Below, in pieces: positions 37,610-50,451 of a stretch of 64,000 nt of DNA. Position 1 is the first letter of the stretch. Each line of letters starts with the position of its first letter. The translations under genes and the position numbers were made by a program. The DNA comes from Oscillospiraceae bacterium (lineage in GTDB: Bacteria; Bacillota; Clostridia; Oscillospirales; Oscillospiraceae): positions 30,832 to 94,831 of the forward strand of contig JAFPWF010000016.1 of the NCBI GenBank assembly GCA_017395085.1. Direction: 5' to 3'. A model generated the notes under the pieces. That model did not search any database. It saw only the letters and a program-made list of their open reading frames with translations, and was not told the origin of the DNA.

Positions 37610-39883
37610 GTGTACGAGAGGGAAACCGCTGACAATTTACAGAACCGCGCCGAGCAGGCGGCATGGCCGGAAGACGAGGCCCAGTCGCTGACGGCGTCGG
37701 TGAAGAGCGTTGTCTTTAGCAACGAGGAAAACGGGTATGCCGTGCTGAGCGTGACGGACACGGACGGACAGGAACAGACCGTGGTCGGAACCTTCCCTTA
37801 CGCATGGCCGGGTGAGAATATCACGGCCTACGGGCACTGGGCGACGCACGCCAGCTACGGCAGGCAGTTCGTTGCGGAATCCTCCGAGCGCAGCGCGCCG
37901 ACGGATGAGCGCGCGATCTTCAGTTATCTGGCTGCCGGCACGGTCCGTGGAATCGGCCCCGCAACGGCAGGGCAGATCGTCAACCGCTTCGGAAGCCGTG
38001 CTCTTCACGTGCTGGAAAAGGAGCCGCGGCTCTTGGCCGGGGTTCCCGGGATCAGCCTGAAGAAGGCGGAGCAGTTCTCCAAAGAATACCGCCGGCAGGA
38101 GGGCCTGAAGCAGCTGGTTCTGCTGCTCGCATCCTGCGGCGTGGCGCCGGAATACGCGGTGCGCGTGTATCGCACCTTCGGCGATAAGTCACCGGATCTG
38201 GTGCGCGAAAACCCCTATCTGCTGACTGCCCCGGGCATCGGCGCGCCCTTCGGCGCGGCCGACATGCTTGCAGCGGAACTTGGCATCTCCGAGTCCGACC
38301 CGAACCGCATCCGCGCCGGGATCCGCTTTGTGCTGGAACACAACGAGCGCAACGGCCACTGCTTCATTCCCTGCGCCAAACTCTGCGCCGCAGCAGCACA
38401 GCAGCTGAACCTCGGTGAGGAATCCGTCTCAGCGGCGCTGGAAGAAATGACGGAGCGGAGAGAACTGATCCGGGAAGCTGTCGCGGGGCAGGACGCCTGC
38501 TATCTGCCGGACCTGTATGAAGCCGAGTGTGAGACGGCGCGGCGGATTGCCGCAATGGCGCAGGAAACCGCACGCAAGGAAAGAATTCCGAATCTGGAGA
38601 AGCTGATTGCGGAGTTCGAGGCGGAACAGGGCCTGACGCTTGCCCTGCAGCAGAGGGAGATCCTGAACTACGCGGCCAGGCACCGCATCGTTGCGGTTAC
38701 GGGCGGCCCGGGAACCGGGAAAACGACCTCGCTGCGCGCGGTGGTCAAACTCTTTGACCGGATGAAGCTCGAGACCCTGCTGGCCGCCCCGACCGGCCGT
38801 GCGGCCAAACGCATGGCGGACCTGACCGGCGTGGAGGCGGCCACCATTCACAGGATGCTGGGCGCCAAACTCTCGGAAGAGAGCGGGAAACCGGTTTTTA
38901 CCAAAAACAGGAACGACAGGCTGGAGTGCGACGCCCTGATCGTGGACGAGTGTTCCATGATCGACATCCGCCTGATGCATGCCATGCTGGAGGCCCTGCC
39001 CCAAAGCGCGCGGCTGATTCTGGTGGGCGACGCGTCACAGTTGCCCTCGGTAGGCCCGGGGGATGTGTTCTCGGCCATTCTGCGCAGCGGCGTGGTGCCG
39101 TCGGTGTCCCTGACGGAGATCTTCCGCCAGCAGGGCGGAAGCCGCATCGTGCGCAACGCCCATATGATTAACCGCGGCGAACACCCGGATCTCTCGGAGA
39201 ACGCCGGAGACTTCTTCCGACTGAAGCGGATGCAGGCCGGCACCCTTGCCGAGACGGTTGTGGAGCTCTGCAGTGTGCGCCTGCCGCAGAAGCTGCAGAT
39301 TCCGCCGGAAGAGATCCAGGTGCTTTCCCCAACCCGAAAGGGAGACTGCGGCACGCTTGCGCTGAACCGCCAGCTGCAGGCGGCGCTGAATCCGCCTTCT
39401 CCGGAGAAGAAAGAGCGCCCGCTGGGCAGTGTGATATTCCGGGAGGGCGACCGATTGATCCAGACCCGCAACAACTACGACATTCTGTGGCAGCGCCCGG
39501 ACGGCAGCGAGGGCACCGGGATCTTCAACGGGGATATCGGGATCCTGAAGGAAATCAACCGGGAAGAGCAGACGCTGACCGTGGATTTTGACGGGCGTCT
39601 GGCACGTTATGAAACGGAGATGCTCGAGGACCTCGAGCACGCCTGGGCGCTGACGGTTCACAAGGCGCAGGGCTGCGAGTACCGCGCCGTGATCCTGGCC
39701 CTGTCCGACACTTCCCGCAGGCTGCTGACGCGCATGGTGCTGTATACCGCGGTGACGCGCGCGAGAGATCTCCTGATCCTCGTCGGCAACGATGAAACGG
39801 CGTTCCGGATGATCGACAACGTGGCGCCGACCCGGCGGTATAACGCACTGCGGGTCCGGATCCGGGAGGCCTGCGGAGTATGA
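37610..39883 (+). CDS. recD2: ATP-dependent RecD2-type DNA helicase
   Basis: The product is 757 aa, GTG start with AAAAGGAAG upstream. N-terminal OB-like region, then helix-hairpin-helix repeats (GTVRGIGPATAGQIV, AGVPGISLKKAEQF) that mark RecD2 as distinct from RecD of RecBCD. Helicase domain: Walker A TGGPGTGKTTS, Walker B LIVDECSMIDI, VGDASQLPSVGPGD, and the C-terminal TVHKAQGCEYR. It is a 5'-3' single-strand DNA helicase in recombination and mismatch repair. It overlaps comF by 4 nt and follows uvrA, so it is in the same repair operon. Confidence 0.93.
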   Translation: MYERETADNLQNRAEQAAWPEDEAQSLTASVKSVVFSNEENGYAVLSVTDTDGQEQTVVGTFPYAWPGENITAYGHWATHASYGRQFVAESSERSAPTDERAIFSYLAAGTVRGIGPATAGQIVNRFGSRALHVLEKEPRLLAGVPGISLKKAEQFSKEYRRQEGLKQLVLLLASCGVAPEYAVRVYRTFGDKSPDLVRENPYLLTAPGIGAPFGAADMLAAELGISESDPNRIRAGIRFVLEHNERNGHCFIPCAKLCAAAAQQLNLGEESVSAALEEMTERRELIREAVAGQDACYLPDLYEAECETARRIAAMAQETARKERIPNLEKLIAEFEAEQGLTLALQQREILNYAARHRIVAVTGGPGTGKTTSLRAVVKLFDRMKLETLLAAPTGRAAKRMADLTGVEAATIHRMLGAKLSEESGKPVFTKNRNDRLECDALIVDECSMIDIRLMHAMLEALPQSARLILVGDASQLPSVGPGDVFSAILRSGVVPSVSLTEIFRQQGGSRIVRNAHMINRGEHPDLSENAGDFFRLKRMQAGTLAETVVELCSVRLPQKLQIPPEEIQVLSPTRKGDCGTLALNRQLQAALNPPSPEKKERPLGSVIFREGDRLIQTRNNYDILWQRPDGSEGTGIFNGDIGILKEINREEQTLTVDFDGRLARYETEMLEDLEHAWALTVHKAQGCEYRAVILALSDTSRRLLTRMVLYTAVTRARDLLILVGNDETAFRMIDNVAPTRRYNALRVRIREACGV

Positions 39884-40566
39884 ACGCGCTGATCGGACGG
39901 CTGCTGGACCTCCTCTATCCGCCAAAGTGCGCCTTCTGCAGGAAACTGGTCCGGGATGGCAGAATGCTTTGCCCGGACTGTGAAAAGAACCTGCCGGCTC
40001 CCGAAAAAGAGCTTCAGGTTCAGCAGTTTCCACATCTTGCACTTTGCGTCTCTCCGCTGTATTATACAGGAGACGTGAAAAAATCGCTGCAGCGGTACAA
40101 GTTTCACAGCGCTGCGGCCTACTGCGGCATCTACGGCGAACTGATGGCGAAGTGCCTGAGGGCGCATGCCGTCGAAGCCGATGTCATCACATGGGTCCCC
40201 CTGAGCGGCAGACGCCTGCGGAAGAGGGGATACGACCAGGCAAGACTCCTGACCGAAGAAGTGGCCCGGCAAACCGGTACGGAATACCGCCGGCTGCTGG
40301 AAAAACAGGTTCACAACCGCGCCCAGTCCGGGACCGGCAGCCCGGAAGAGCGGATCAAAAATGTGCGGGGCGTATACCGCTGCACGGGAGATGCTGCCGG
40401 AAAGCGGATCCTGCTGGTTGACGACATTGTGACTACGGGCGCTACCCTGAGCGAAGCCGCAGGCGTGCTTCTGTCAGCGGGGGCGAAAGAAGTCGTCGGC
40501 CTGACTCTTGCGCGAAACGAAAAACAGGGTCACGGACATACAACTGATTGGAACGGAGACAGCTGA
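39880..40566 (+). CDS. comF: ComF-family phosphoribosyltransferase-like protein
   Basis: The product is 228 aa. An N-terminal zinc-binding region CAFCRKLVRDGRMLCPDC, then a PRTase fold with the PRPP-binding motif LLVDDIVTTGATL. ComF/GntX proteins act in DNA uptake during natural competence (an accessory of the ComFA helicase), though many homologues lack a known role. It overlaps recD2 by 4 nt and is followed by the mreB-like gene. comEC lies 8 kb downstream. Confidence 0.9.
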   Translation: MNALIGRLLDLLYPPKCAFCRKLVRDGRMLCPDCEKNLPAPEKELQVQQFPHLALCVSPLYYTGDVKKSLQRYKFHSAAAYCGIYGELMAKCLRAHAVEADVITWVPLSGRRLRKRGYDQARLLTEEVARQTGTEYRRLLEKQVHNRAQSGTGSPEERIKNVRGVYRCTGDAAGKRILLVDDIVTTGATLSEAAGVLLSAGAKEVVGLTLARNEKQGHGHTTDWNGDS

Positions 40567-40567
40567 T

Positions 40568-41596
40568 ATGCAGATTTTTGAAAAAGACATAGCGATCGAC
40601 ATGGGGACTTCCACCACGCTGCTGTTTGAGCAGGGCAAGGGGATCGTCGCCCGCGAGCCGACCGTGGTTGCCGTCGATAAATTCAGCGGAAAGATCCAGA
40701 AGGTCGGCATGGACGCGCAGCGGATGCTCGGCAGGACGCCGGCCAATATCGTTGCGATCCGACCCATCAGCGCCGGGGTGATTTCAGACTATGAAATGGC
40801 CGCGCAGATGGAAAAGGAACTGGTCAGCCGGATCACTTCCTTCAGCCTGTTTAAGCCGTGCGTGCTGTGCTGCGTGCCCAGCAGCATCAGCGGCGTCGAA
40901 GAGCGCGCCGTCATCGACGCGGCGATTGAAGCCGGTGCCCGCAAGGTCTTCCTGCTGGAAACCGGCGTCGCGACCGCCCTTGGTGCCGGCGTGGATATTT
41001 CCAAGCCGGACGGGCATATGGTCATCGATATCGGCGGCGGCACGACGGAGATCGCCATGATCTCCGCGGGCGGCGTGGTGGAGTGCGAATCCATCAAAAC
41101 CGCCGGCGGCAGCTTCGACGAGTCGATTGTGAAGTATATCCGCAAAAAGTACAACATGCTCATCGGCCTGACCGCCGCGGAGGAACTGAAGAAGAACATC
41201 GGCTGCGTGATGCAGCGCCCGGATATGGGAATCGAGGAAGTCCGCGGCCGGAACCTTGCAAACGGCCTGCCGAAAACGGTCAACGTCAGCTCCAACGAAC
41301 TCATCGAAGCCTTTGTGGAACCGATGAACGACATCCTCGAGGCAATCCACGCCGTCCTCGAGCGCACGCCGCCGCAGCTGGTCGGTGACCTTGAACAGAA
41401 CGGCATCATCATTTCGGGCGGCGGCAGCCTGGTTTACGGCATGGACCGCCTGATTGAACGCAGCACCGGAATCCGCACCATGCCGGTGGACGATCCGATT
41501 TCCTGCGCGACCTACGGCGCAGGCAAGATGCTGAAGCATCTGGACGAGATGAAGGACGGCATGATGAACTTCTACCGGATGCGGCAGCTGCGATAA
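40568..41596 (+). CDS. MreB/Mbl-like actin homologue
   Basis: The product is 342 aa. It shows actin-fold motifs: phosphate-1 IAIDMGTSTTLLFEQG, phosphate-2 VIDIGGGTTEIAMIS and the adenosine motif IISGGGSLVYGMD. MreB-family polymers guide lateral wall synthesis in rod-shaped cells. mreC and mreD are not next to it, so it is more likely an Mbl/MreBH-type paralogue or a solo copy. GGAG precedes ATG 40568. It is immediately downstream of comF and 11 nt upstream of ispD. Confidence 0.9.
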   Translation: MQIFEKDIAIDMGTSTTLLFEQGKGIVAREPTVVAVDKFSGKIQKVGMDAQRMLGRTPANIVAIRPISAGVISDYEMAAQMEKELVSRITSFSLFKPCVLCCVPSSISGVEERAVIDAAIEAGARKVFLLETGVATALGAGVDISKPDGHMVIDIGGGTTEIAMISAGGVVECESIKTAGGSFDESIVKYIRKKYNMLIGLTAAEELKKNIGCVMQRPDMGIEEVRGRNLANGLPKTVNVSSNELIEAFVEPMNDILEAIHAVLERTPPQLVGDLEQNGIIISGGGSLVYGMDRLIERSTGIRTMPVDDPISCATYGAGKMLKHLDEMKDGMMNFYRMRQLR

Positions 41597-41607
41597 GGGA
41601 AGAGAAA

Positions 41608-42357
41608 ATGGATTTGGTTGAACTGTATCAGAAAGTAAGAAAAGAAGACAAACCCCTGTCCTGCGCGGCCGTCGTCGTTGCGGCGGGCAGCGCGCAGCGC
41701 ATGGGCTTTGACAAGCTGGGCGTAATGCTCGAAGGGCAGCCCGTCCTGGTGCGGGCGATCATGCCCTTTGAACTCTCCCCGCTGATCAGCGAGATCGTTG
41801 TGGTTACCAGGGCGGACCGGCTGGAGGAAATCGCCGAGCTCTGCGACCGCTACAATCTGAAAAAGGTGTCCGGCGTGGTTGCCGGCGGAAAGACCCGCAC
41901 GGAGTCCTCTCTGGCGGGCGTCATGGCGGTGAAGAGCGACTGCGGCCTGATTGCCATCCACGACGGGGCAAGGCCTTTTGTCAGCCAGGGAGTCATTGAG
42001 CGCTGCGTGATGAGCGCCAGCAAACAGTACGCCGCCGTCCCGGTGCTGAAGAGCACCGACACCCTGCGCGAAGTGGATGACGAGGGAACCCTGTCCGGAA
42101 CCTGCGACCGCGACCATGTGGTCCGGGTGCAGACGCCGCAGGTGTTCCTGGCGGACCTGCTGAAGGGCGCCCTGACCGACGCCGTGCAGCGGGGCATCAG
42201 CTTTACCGACGACGCAACCGCGGTGGAACGCATGGGCGTTCCCATCCAGACGGTGGAGGGCGACGAGGAGAACATCAAGATGACCACGCCGCAGGACTTT
42301 GTGCTGGCCCGCGGGATTCTGGCGCGCCGCGCGGAACAGAAGGAAGCGAAAGCATGA
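41608..42357 (+). CDS. ispD: 2-C-methyl-D-erythritol 4-phosphate cytidylyltransferase
   Basis: The product is 249 aa. The GT-A nucleotidyltransferase start motif is [58 protein letters not shown] and [12 protein letters not shown] complete the family pattern. It makes CDP-methylerythritol in the non-mevalonate isoprenoid pathway. The start motif carries AAGSAQRMG where many IspD have AAGxGxRMG. Its stop overlaps ispF by 4 nt, so the two are coupled. Confidence 0.94.
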   Translation: MDLVELYQKVRKEDKPLSCAAVVVAAGSAQRMGFDKLGVMLEGQPVLVRAIMPFELSPLISEIVVVTRADRLEEIAELCDRYNLKKVSGVVAGGKTRTESSLAGVMAVKSDCGLIAIHDGARPFVSQGVIERCVMSASKQYAAVPVLKSTDTLREVDDEGTLSGTCDRDHVVRVQTPQVFLADLLKGALTDAVQRGISFTDDATAVERMGVPIQTVEGDEENIKMTTPQDFVLARGILARRAEQKEAKA

Positions 42358-42821
42358 GAATCGGGCACGGTTACGACGTCCACCGCCTGGTGGAAGGACG
42401 GAAGCTGATTCTCGGCGGCGCGGAAGTTCCTTATGAAAAGGGGCTTCTGGGCCATTCGGATGCGGACGTGCTGACCCACGCCGTGATGGACGCGCTGCTG
42501 GGCGCGGCCGGCCTCGGCGACATCGGGCAGCATTTCCCGGACAGCGATGACCGCTTCCTCGGCGCGGACAGCCTCGAACTGCTGCGGCAGGTCTGCGGGA
42601 TGCTGTCAGAGCGCGGATACCGCATCGGCAATGTGGACGTGACGGTGATTGCGCAGCGGCCGAAGCTGGCTGGCTTCATCCCGGCCATGCGCGAAAACCT
42701 TGCCGCGGTCATGGGCCTGCGCCCGGAAGATGTGAACGTGAAGGCAACCACAGAGGAAAAGCTGGGCTTTACCGGCGAAGGGCTTGGGATTGCGGCCCAC
42801 GCCGTGGCGCTGATTGAATAA
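42354..42821 (+). CDS. ispF: 2-C-methyl-D-erythritol 2,4-cyclodiphosphate synthase
   Basis: The product is 155 aa. Metal-binding N-terminal [20 protein letters not shown] (the DxH ligands) and [20 protein letters not shown] are diagnostic. [20 protein letters not shown] closes the active site at the C terminus. It catalyses the cyclisation step two steps after IspD (IspE is not in this window). It is translationally coupled to ispD. Confidence 0.97.
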   Translation: MRIGHGYDVHRLVEGRKLILGGAEVPYEKGLLGHSDADVLTHAVMDALLGAAGLGDIGQHFPDSDDRFLGADSLELLRQVCGMLSERGYRIGNVDVTVIAQRPKLAGFIPAMRENLAAVMGLRPEDVNVKATTEEKLGFTGEGLGIAAHAVALIE

Positions 42822-42866
42822 GAAACAGAACCATCGGAAAACATCAAACAGGGAAGGAGACCGATC

Positions 42867-43595
42867 ATGGATCTGGAAGGAATCAGAAAACTGAACGACT
42901 GGATACAGCCCAGCGACAACATCGTGTTCTTCGGCGGAGCCGGGGTCAGTACCGAAAGCGGCATTCCGGATTTCCGCAGTGTCGACGGACTATACAACCA
43001 GAAGTGGAAGTATCCGCCGGAACAGATCCTGAGCCACTCCTTCTTCGAGCGGAATCCCGAGGAGTACTACCGTTTCCACCGGGAGAAGCTGGTCATTGAA
43101 GGGGTGCAGCCGAACCGCGCACACCGGAAGCTGGCGGAACTGGAGGCGGCGGGGAAACTCCGCGCTGTGATCACACAGAACATCGACGGGCTCCATCAGG
43201 AAGCCGGCAGCAAAAACGTGCTGGAACTGCACGGCAGCATTCTGCGCGCGTACTGCTCCCGCTGCCGCAAGCCCTACCCGCAGGAGGTCATCAATCACGG
43301 CGAGGGCGTGCCGCGCTGCAGCTGCGGCGGGGTCATCCGCCCGGACATCGTGCTGTACGAGGAGCCTCTGGACCAGGACGTGATGGAAGAGGCCGTGCGC
43401 TACATCCGGAACGCCGAGATCCTCATCATCGGCGGCACCAGCCTGAGCGTGTACCCCGCAGCGGGGCTGATCCGGTATTACCGGGGCAGCAAGCTGGTGC
43501 TGGTCAACCGGGGTGAGACGCCGTACGACGGCTATGCCGATCTCGTCATCCACGAAAAGATCGGCGACGTCTTCTCTCAGATTGAGGTTTCGTAA
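42867..43595 (+). CDS. cobB: Sirtuin-family NAD-dependent protein deacylase
   Basis: The product is 242 aa. NAD-binding GGAGVSTESGIPDFRSVDGL, the catalytic TQNIDGLHQEAG then ELHGS (His), and zinc ligands CSRCRK and CSCGG fit class III sirtuins. IRPDIVLYEE and GGTSLSVYPAAGLI complete the pattern. It removes acyl groups from lysines of metabolic enzymes. AAGGAG precedes ATG 42867. Confidence 0.95.
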   Translation: MDLEGIRKLNDWIQPSDNIVFFGGAGVSTESGIPDFRSVDGLYNQKWKYPPEQILSHSFFERNPEEYYRFHREKLVIEGVQPNRAHRKLAELEAAGKLRAVITQNIDGLHQEAGSKNVLELHGSILRAYCSRCRKPYPQEVINHGEGVPRCSCGGVIRPDIVLYEEPLDQDVMEEAVRYIRNAEILIIGGTSLSVYPAAGLIRYYRGSKLVLVNRGETPYDGYADLVIHEKIGDVFSQIEVS

Positions 43596-43646
43596 CGGAA
43601 CAGACTTCTTACCATCCGAAAGATTTAACGCAAAGGGGGTGAAACC

Positions 43647-45032
43647 GTGTCAAAAGACAGCGAATCCATCGACCAGATCTTTCAGCTTCACGAAGAGGAA
43701 AGCAAGAGCGCATCCCGGAAGCTCAATATCGTGCGTACCGGGACGGAAAAGAACGAGACCTCGCGCAAAATCGGCGAGATCCATATTCCGACCGGGAAGC
43801 TGACGCCGGAAGAGCGTGCCTGGGCGAGCGAGCAGGCTGCGGAGGAGCAGGAGGTGCCGAATCTCCACTATCATCCGATCCAGCAGCGCGACGACAACCA
43901 GACCGGCTGTCTCGGCGGCTTGATGTACACGGTTTTCATCCTGTGTATCAGCATCATTTTCGCCTGCCTCGCCTGGATGGCTGCCAGCGACATGCTTGCC
44001 CTGAACAAGGATTCGTTTACGGCAACCGTGGTGCTCCCGGAAAGCGTCTTCAGGAGCGAATTGGTCGATGTTACCGATGACGACGGGAATGTGACCGGCC
44101 AGAAGACCGTCAAGCGGGCGGACATTTCATATCTCAGCAACACCCTGAAGCAGGCGGGCCTTATCGAATACCGCTGGCTGTTTGAGTCATACTGCAGGAT
44201 CGCCAAGGCGGATACCAAGGTTAAGCCCGGCGAGTACGAGCTCAAGTCGACCTATGACTATCGTGCGCTGGTGCAGAACATGCGCCCGAACGGCGGCGGC
44301 GCGGTCACCGTGAACGTCACGCTCATTGAAGGCATGACCATGCATGAGATGTTCGTCATGCTCGAGCGGAGAGGCGTCAGCAGCTATGAGGAACTGATGG
44401 AGGCTGCGAAAGACTACAGCTTCAATTACAGCTTCCTGGACGGCACCGAAGGGAAGGACGCCGTGCGCCTGGAAGGGTACCTCTTCCCGGACACCTACAA
44501 CTTCTATGCGAACATGCAGGCCTCCAGTGCGATCAACAAGTTCCTGGAGCAGTTTAACGATTTTCTCACCGACGAGGTCCAGAAGCAGCTGGAAGAGAGC
44601 GGCTATTCGCTGCGTGACATTGTGACCATTGCCAGCATGATCGAGAAGGAAGCCGCAGACGACGAAGAACGCGCCAACATCGCGTCGGTCATCTACAACC
44701 GCTTGAACAGCGGAATGGTTCTTGGAATTGACGCGACCATCCTGTATGTGCATCCGGAGCATGAGGGCGCCCCGACGGCGGAGATGCTGAAGGAAAAGAG
44801 CCCCTACAACACCAGACGCTCCGCAGGGCTCCCGCCCACGCCGATCTGCAACCCCGGGCTCAGCAGTCTGCAGGCTGCCCTGCGGCCGAGCCAGACGGAG
44901 TATCTGTACTACGCGCTGGATGTCGGAGCGGGCAGACACCGCTTCTTCACCAACCAGGAGGAATTTGACGCCTTTGTGGCAACCCAGGATTACAGCGGCG
45001 CATCGCAGGCTGAAATCACAACAGGCAACTGA
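43647..45032 (+). CDS. mltG: Endolytic murein transglycosylase MltG
   Basis: The product is 461 aa. A cytoplasmic N-terminal tail of about 90 aa, a TM helix (LMYTVFILCISIIFACLAWM), then the extracellular YceG-like domain. LysM-like region VTLIEGMTMHEMFVML, LEGYLFPDTYNF, the catalytic-Glu segment TIASMIEKEAADDEERANIA, and VIYNRLNSGMVLGIDATI are typical of MltG. It terminates nascent glycan strands. GTG start with AAAGGGGGTG upstream. The acidic cytoplasmic tail is longer than usual in the family. Confidence 0.93.
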   Translation: MSKDSESIDQIFQLHEEESKSASRKLNIVRTGTEKNETSRKIGEIHIPTGKLTPEERAWASEQAAEEQEVPNLHYHPIQQRDDNQTGCLGGLMYTVFILCISIIFACLAWMAASDMLALNKDSFTATVVLPESVFRSELVDVTDDDGNVTGQKTVKRADISYLSNTLKQAGLIEYRWLFESYCRIAKADTKVKPGEYELKSTYDYRALVQNMRPNGGGAVTVNVTLIEGMTMHEMFVMLERRGVSSYEELMEAAKDYSFNYSFLDGTEGKDAVRLEGYLFPDTYNFYANMQASSAINKFLEQFNDFLTDEVQKQLEESGYSLRDIVTIASMIEKEAADDEERANIASVIYNRLNSGMVLGIDATILYVHPEHEGAPTAEMLKEKSPYNTRRSAGLPPTPICNPGLSSLQAALRPSQTEYLYYALDVGAGRHRFFTNQEEFDAFVATQDYSGASQAEITTGN

Positions 45033-45113
45033 AAACAATGCTGAAGGCACTGCTCCTTCGGCCGTCCCCGTGACGCATGTCACACATTCGCAAGACAGAA
45101 GAGGGTATGGAAC

Positions 45114-47750
<2,637 letters not shown>

Positions 47751-47766
47751 CGAAAGGAGAAACAAG

Positions 47767-48108
47767 ATGAACGATTGCCTGTTCTGCAAAATCATTGCCG
47801 GGGAAATCCCGAGCAGCAAGGTTTACGAAGATGAAAAGGTCTTTGCGTTCCGCGACATCAATCCCCAGGCGCCGGTTCATGTGCTGGTGGTACCGAAGCA
47901 GCACATTGACTCCGCCAACGACATTTCTGCGGAAAACCTGGACAGCGTTGCCGCCTGCTTCCGGGCAATTCCGGCCATTGCGGCCGCCGAAGGCCTGAGC
48001 GACGGATACCGTGTCATCAACAACTGCGGGAAAGCTGCCGGCCAGACGGTCATGCATCTCCATTTTCACCTGATCGGAGGCTGCGAACTCGGAGAAAAGA
48101 TCGTCTGA
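47767..48108 (+). CDS. HIT-family (HinT-like) nucleotide hydrolase
   Basis: The product is 113 aa. N-terminal CLFCKIIAGEIPSSKVYEDE and the histidine-triad HLHFHLIGG (HxHxHxx) with VLVVPKQHID are those of HinT/PKCI-type phosphoramidases that cleave AMP-lysine or other nucleotide conjugates. AAAGGAG upstream; 16 nt after alaS, likely the same transcript. AMP-lysine hydrolysis next to an aminoacyl-tRNA synthetase gene is consistent but not proof of a link. Confidence 0.93.
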   Translation: MNDCLFCKIIAGEIPSSKVYEDEKVFAFRDINPQAPVHVLVVPKQHIDSANDISAENLDSVAACFRAIPAIAAAEGLSDGYRVINNCGKAAGQTVMHLHFHLIGGCELGEKIV

Positions 48109-48121
48109 TCACGACCGGGCG

Positions 48122-50398
48122 ATGCGGAAACTCTGTACGTCGTCCTGCGCGCTTGCAGGGGCGGTCTTTGCCTCATATTATCTTCTCCCGCTGAAGGGAT
48201 GCATATCCGCCGCCGCTGTCTTTTGCGCGGCGGCGGTTTTGCTGTCCTTTTTCCGAAGCCGGGGGGACCTCTGTCGCCGCGCCTTTCTGATTGCGGTTGG
48301 TGCGGCGGTCGGTTTTGCGGCCTACACGCTGCACTGGTCCGGTACCCTGCGGTATGCGGAAGCCTGGGACGGGACGGAACAGACGCTGCAGGTGCGCGTG
48401 ATGGAGGCGCCGGCGGAATTTGACTACTATACCCGCCTCCATGTGCAGCGTACGGAGAAGCCGAAGCTGGATCTGATGCTGTACGACTACCGGGGGAGCA
48501 TCGACCCGGACCTGGAGCCCGGCCGGCTGCTCTCGGTTACGGCAAAACTGCGGCGTGCGGATCTGCGTTACGGCGAGCGCAGCGACAGTTACGTCTCAAA
48601 GGATATTTACCTGACCGGCACTCTGCACGAGATCACGGAACAACCGGACCGCTCCGTGACGCTGAGAACACTTGCGGCGCTCTGCAGCAGGAGGATCTCG
48701 AAGTTCGCGGATGCGTTTTTCAGCCCGGATACCGGGGTGTTTATGCGCTCTCTGATGCTGGGCGACAAGACCGACTTCTACCGTGACCTCCCGCTCTACG
48801 CCTCCATGCGCGGCGCGGGGTTCATGCACATTGTGGCGGTGTCCGGCATGCACATCGCCTTTCTGGTCGGGATGATTCAGCTGCTGTTCGGCGCAAGACC
48901 GGCGTCTTCCGTTTTCGGGATCCTTCTGGTCTGGTTTTTCGTCTTCATGACAGGCGCGTCTCCCTCGGCAGTACGTGCCGGCACGATGCAGACCATCCTG
49001 CTGATGGCGCCCGTTTTCCGGAGGGAAAACGACGGGCCGACTTCGCTTGCCGCGGCGCTGGCGCTGATTCTGCTGATGAATCCTTTCAGCTGCGCCAGCG
49101 TGAGCCTGCAGATGTCCTTCTCCGCCATGGCGGGGATGATTCTGCTGGCGGAGCCGCTGACCGATGCCATGCTGGCAGCTTTCCGGCTGAACGAGCAGAG
49201 CAGGCTCCGCGCTCCCGTTGCGGTGATTGCGGCTTCCCTCGCGGTGCTGGCGACGTCAGCGCCGGTGACGGTGCTGCACTTCGGCACGCTGGCAGTGTAT
49301 TCGCCCCTGACGAACCTGCTGGGGCTTTGGGCTGTCTCGCTCTGCTTCTGCTTCGGGTATCTGAGCTGCCTTTCGGGAATGCTGTTCCTGCCGCTGGGCC
49401 GGCTTCTGGCTTTTCCAGCGGAGATGCTGGCCCGGTATCTGATGACACTGGCCCGCCTCATCTGCAGGCTGCCGCACCACTTGGTTGCGATGCGCGGCAC
49501 CGAGATGCTGCTGTGGCTGCTGCTGTGCTACCTGCTGGCGTTCTTCGCCTGGCGCTGGAAGACCGGCGGACGCATGCGGATTGTGCTCCCGCTTGCCCTG
49601 TGCATTCTGAGCCTGGCTGCCGCGCTGACCGCGGTCAGGCAGTGGTACCGCAGCGCCGATGCGGTGGTCGCCGCGCTTGACGTCGGGCAGGGGGCCTGCG
49701 TCTGCGTTCTCTCCGGCGATACGACCCTGATGTTTGACTGCGGCGGGCAGAACACGCTGGAGAACGCCGGCGAAACCGCTGCCGTCTGGCTGGAGGGAGC
49801 GGGGCGGAACCGGGTCGATACCCTTGTGCTGTCCCACCTGCACGAGGACCACGCAAACGGCGTTTCCATGCTGCTTGAGATGCTGCCGGTAAGGCGGATC
49901 ATTCTGTCCCCGGACGCCGACGCCGACGCGGAGCTTCTGCCTGAAATTCAGCAGGCTGCCGAGGCGCACGGAACCGAACTGATCCTTCTGAGGGCCGACA
50001 GCACATTCCGGGAAGGGAACATCACGGTGCAGCTCTTCTCACCGCCGGATTCGGGTGAAGAGAACGAACGCTGCATCATCAGCCTGGTTTCCGTCGGTGA
50101 TGATTATGATCTCCTCTATACGGGCGACTCGCCGAAGCGGGCAGAACTGCAGCTGATCCAAACCCATTCGCTGCCGGATACGGAGCTGCTGGTCGTCGGG
50201 CATCACGGGTCCGACACCTCGACCGATCCGGTCTTTCTGGATGCCGTCCGGGCGGAGCAGGCGGTCATCAGCGTGGGCAGAAACAATTCCTACGGGCATC
50301 CGTCCAGACAGGTGCTGGCAAGGCTGCAGAGCCGCGGGATGGAAATCTACCGGACAGACCGCAACGGCACCGTGGAAGTGCGGGTAAACGCTCCCTGA
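48122..50398 (+). CDS. comEC: ComEC/Rec2 competence channel protein
   Basis: The product is 758 aa. N-terminal membrane segments and DUF4131 region, the ComEC core with GAGFMHIVAVSGMHIAFLVG, several further TM helices, and a C-terminal MBL-like domain with LSHLHEDHANGVSMLLEM and LYTGDSPKRAELQ/GHHGSDTS. ComEC is the inner-membrane channel for single-stranded DNA uptake. Its gene is intact, so transformation is possible if other com genes exist elsewhere; comF is 8 kb upstream. The upstream GGGCG is a weak ribosome binding site for ATG 48122. Confidence 0.93.
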   Translation: MRKLCTSSCALAGAVFASYYLLPLKGCISAAAVFCAAAVLLSFFRSRGDLCRRAFLIAVGAAVGFAAYTLHWSGTLRYAEAWDGTEQTLQVRVMEAPAEFDYYTRLHVQRTEKPKLDLMLYDYRGSIDPDLEPGRLLSVTAKLRRADLRYGERSDSYVSKDIYLTGTLHEITEQPDRSVTLRTLAALCSRRISKFADAFFSPDTGVFMRSLMLGDKTDFYRDLPLYASMRGAGFMHIVAVSGMHIAFLVGMIQLLFGARPASSVFGILLVWFFVFMTGASPSAVRAGTMQTILLMAPVFRRENDGPTSLAAALALILLMNPFSCASVSLQMSFSAMAGMILLAEPLTDAMLAAFRLNEQSRLRAPVAVIAASLAVLATSAPVTVLHFGTLAVYSPLTNLLGLWAVSLCFCFGYLSCLSGMLFLPLGRLLAFPAEMLARYLMTLARLICRLPHHLVAMRGTEMLLWLLLCYLLAFFAWRWKTGGRMRIVLPLALCILSLAAALTAVRQWYRSADAVVAALDVGQGACVCVLSGDTTLMFDCGGQNTLENAGETAAVWLEGAGRNRVDTLVLSHLHEDHANGVSMLLEMLPVRRIILSPDADADAELLPEIQQAAEAHGTELILLRADSTFREGNITVQLFSPPDSGEENERCIISLVSVGDDYDLLYTGDSPKRAELQLIQTHSLPDTELLVVGHHGSDTSTDPVFLDAVRAEQAVISVGRNNSYGHPSRQVLARLQSRGMEIYRTDRNGTVEVRVNAP

Positions 50399-50451
50399 CC
50401 GGAAAAAACAGGGCAAACGGAAGCGAAAAAAGCGAATATACTCCGAAATGA

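Noticed and set aside
45033-45113. T-box leader for alaS
   Set aside because: The 81-bp gap is too short and lacks the T-box sequence and specifier loop; only a small dyad is seen.
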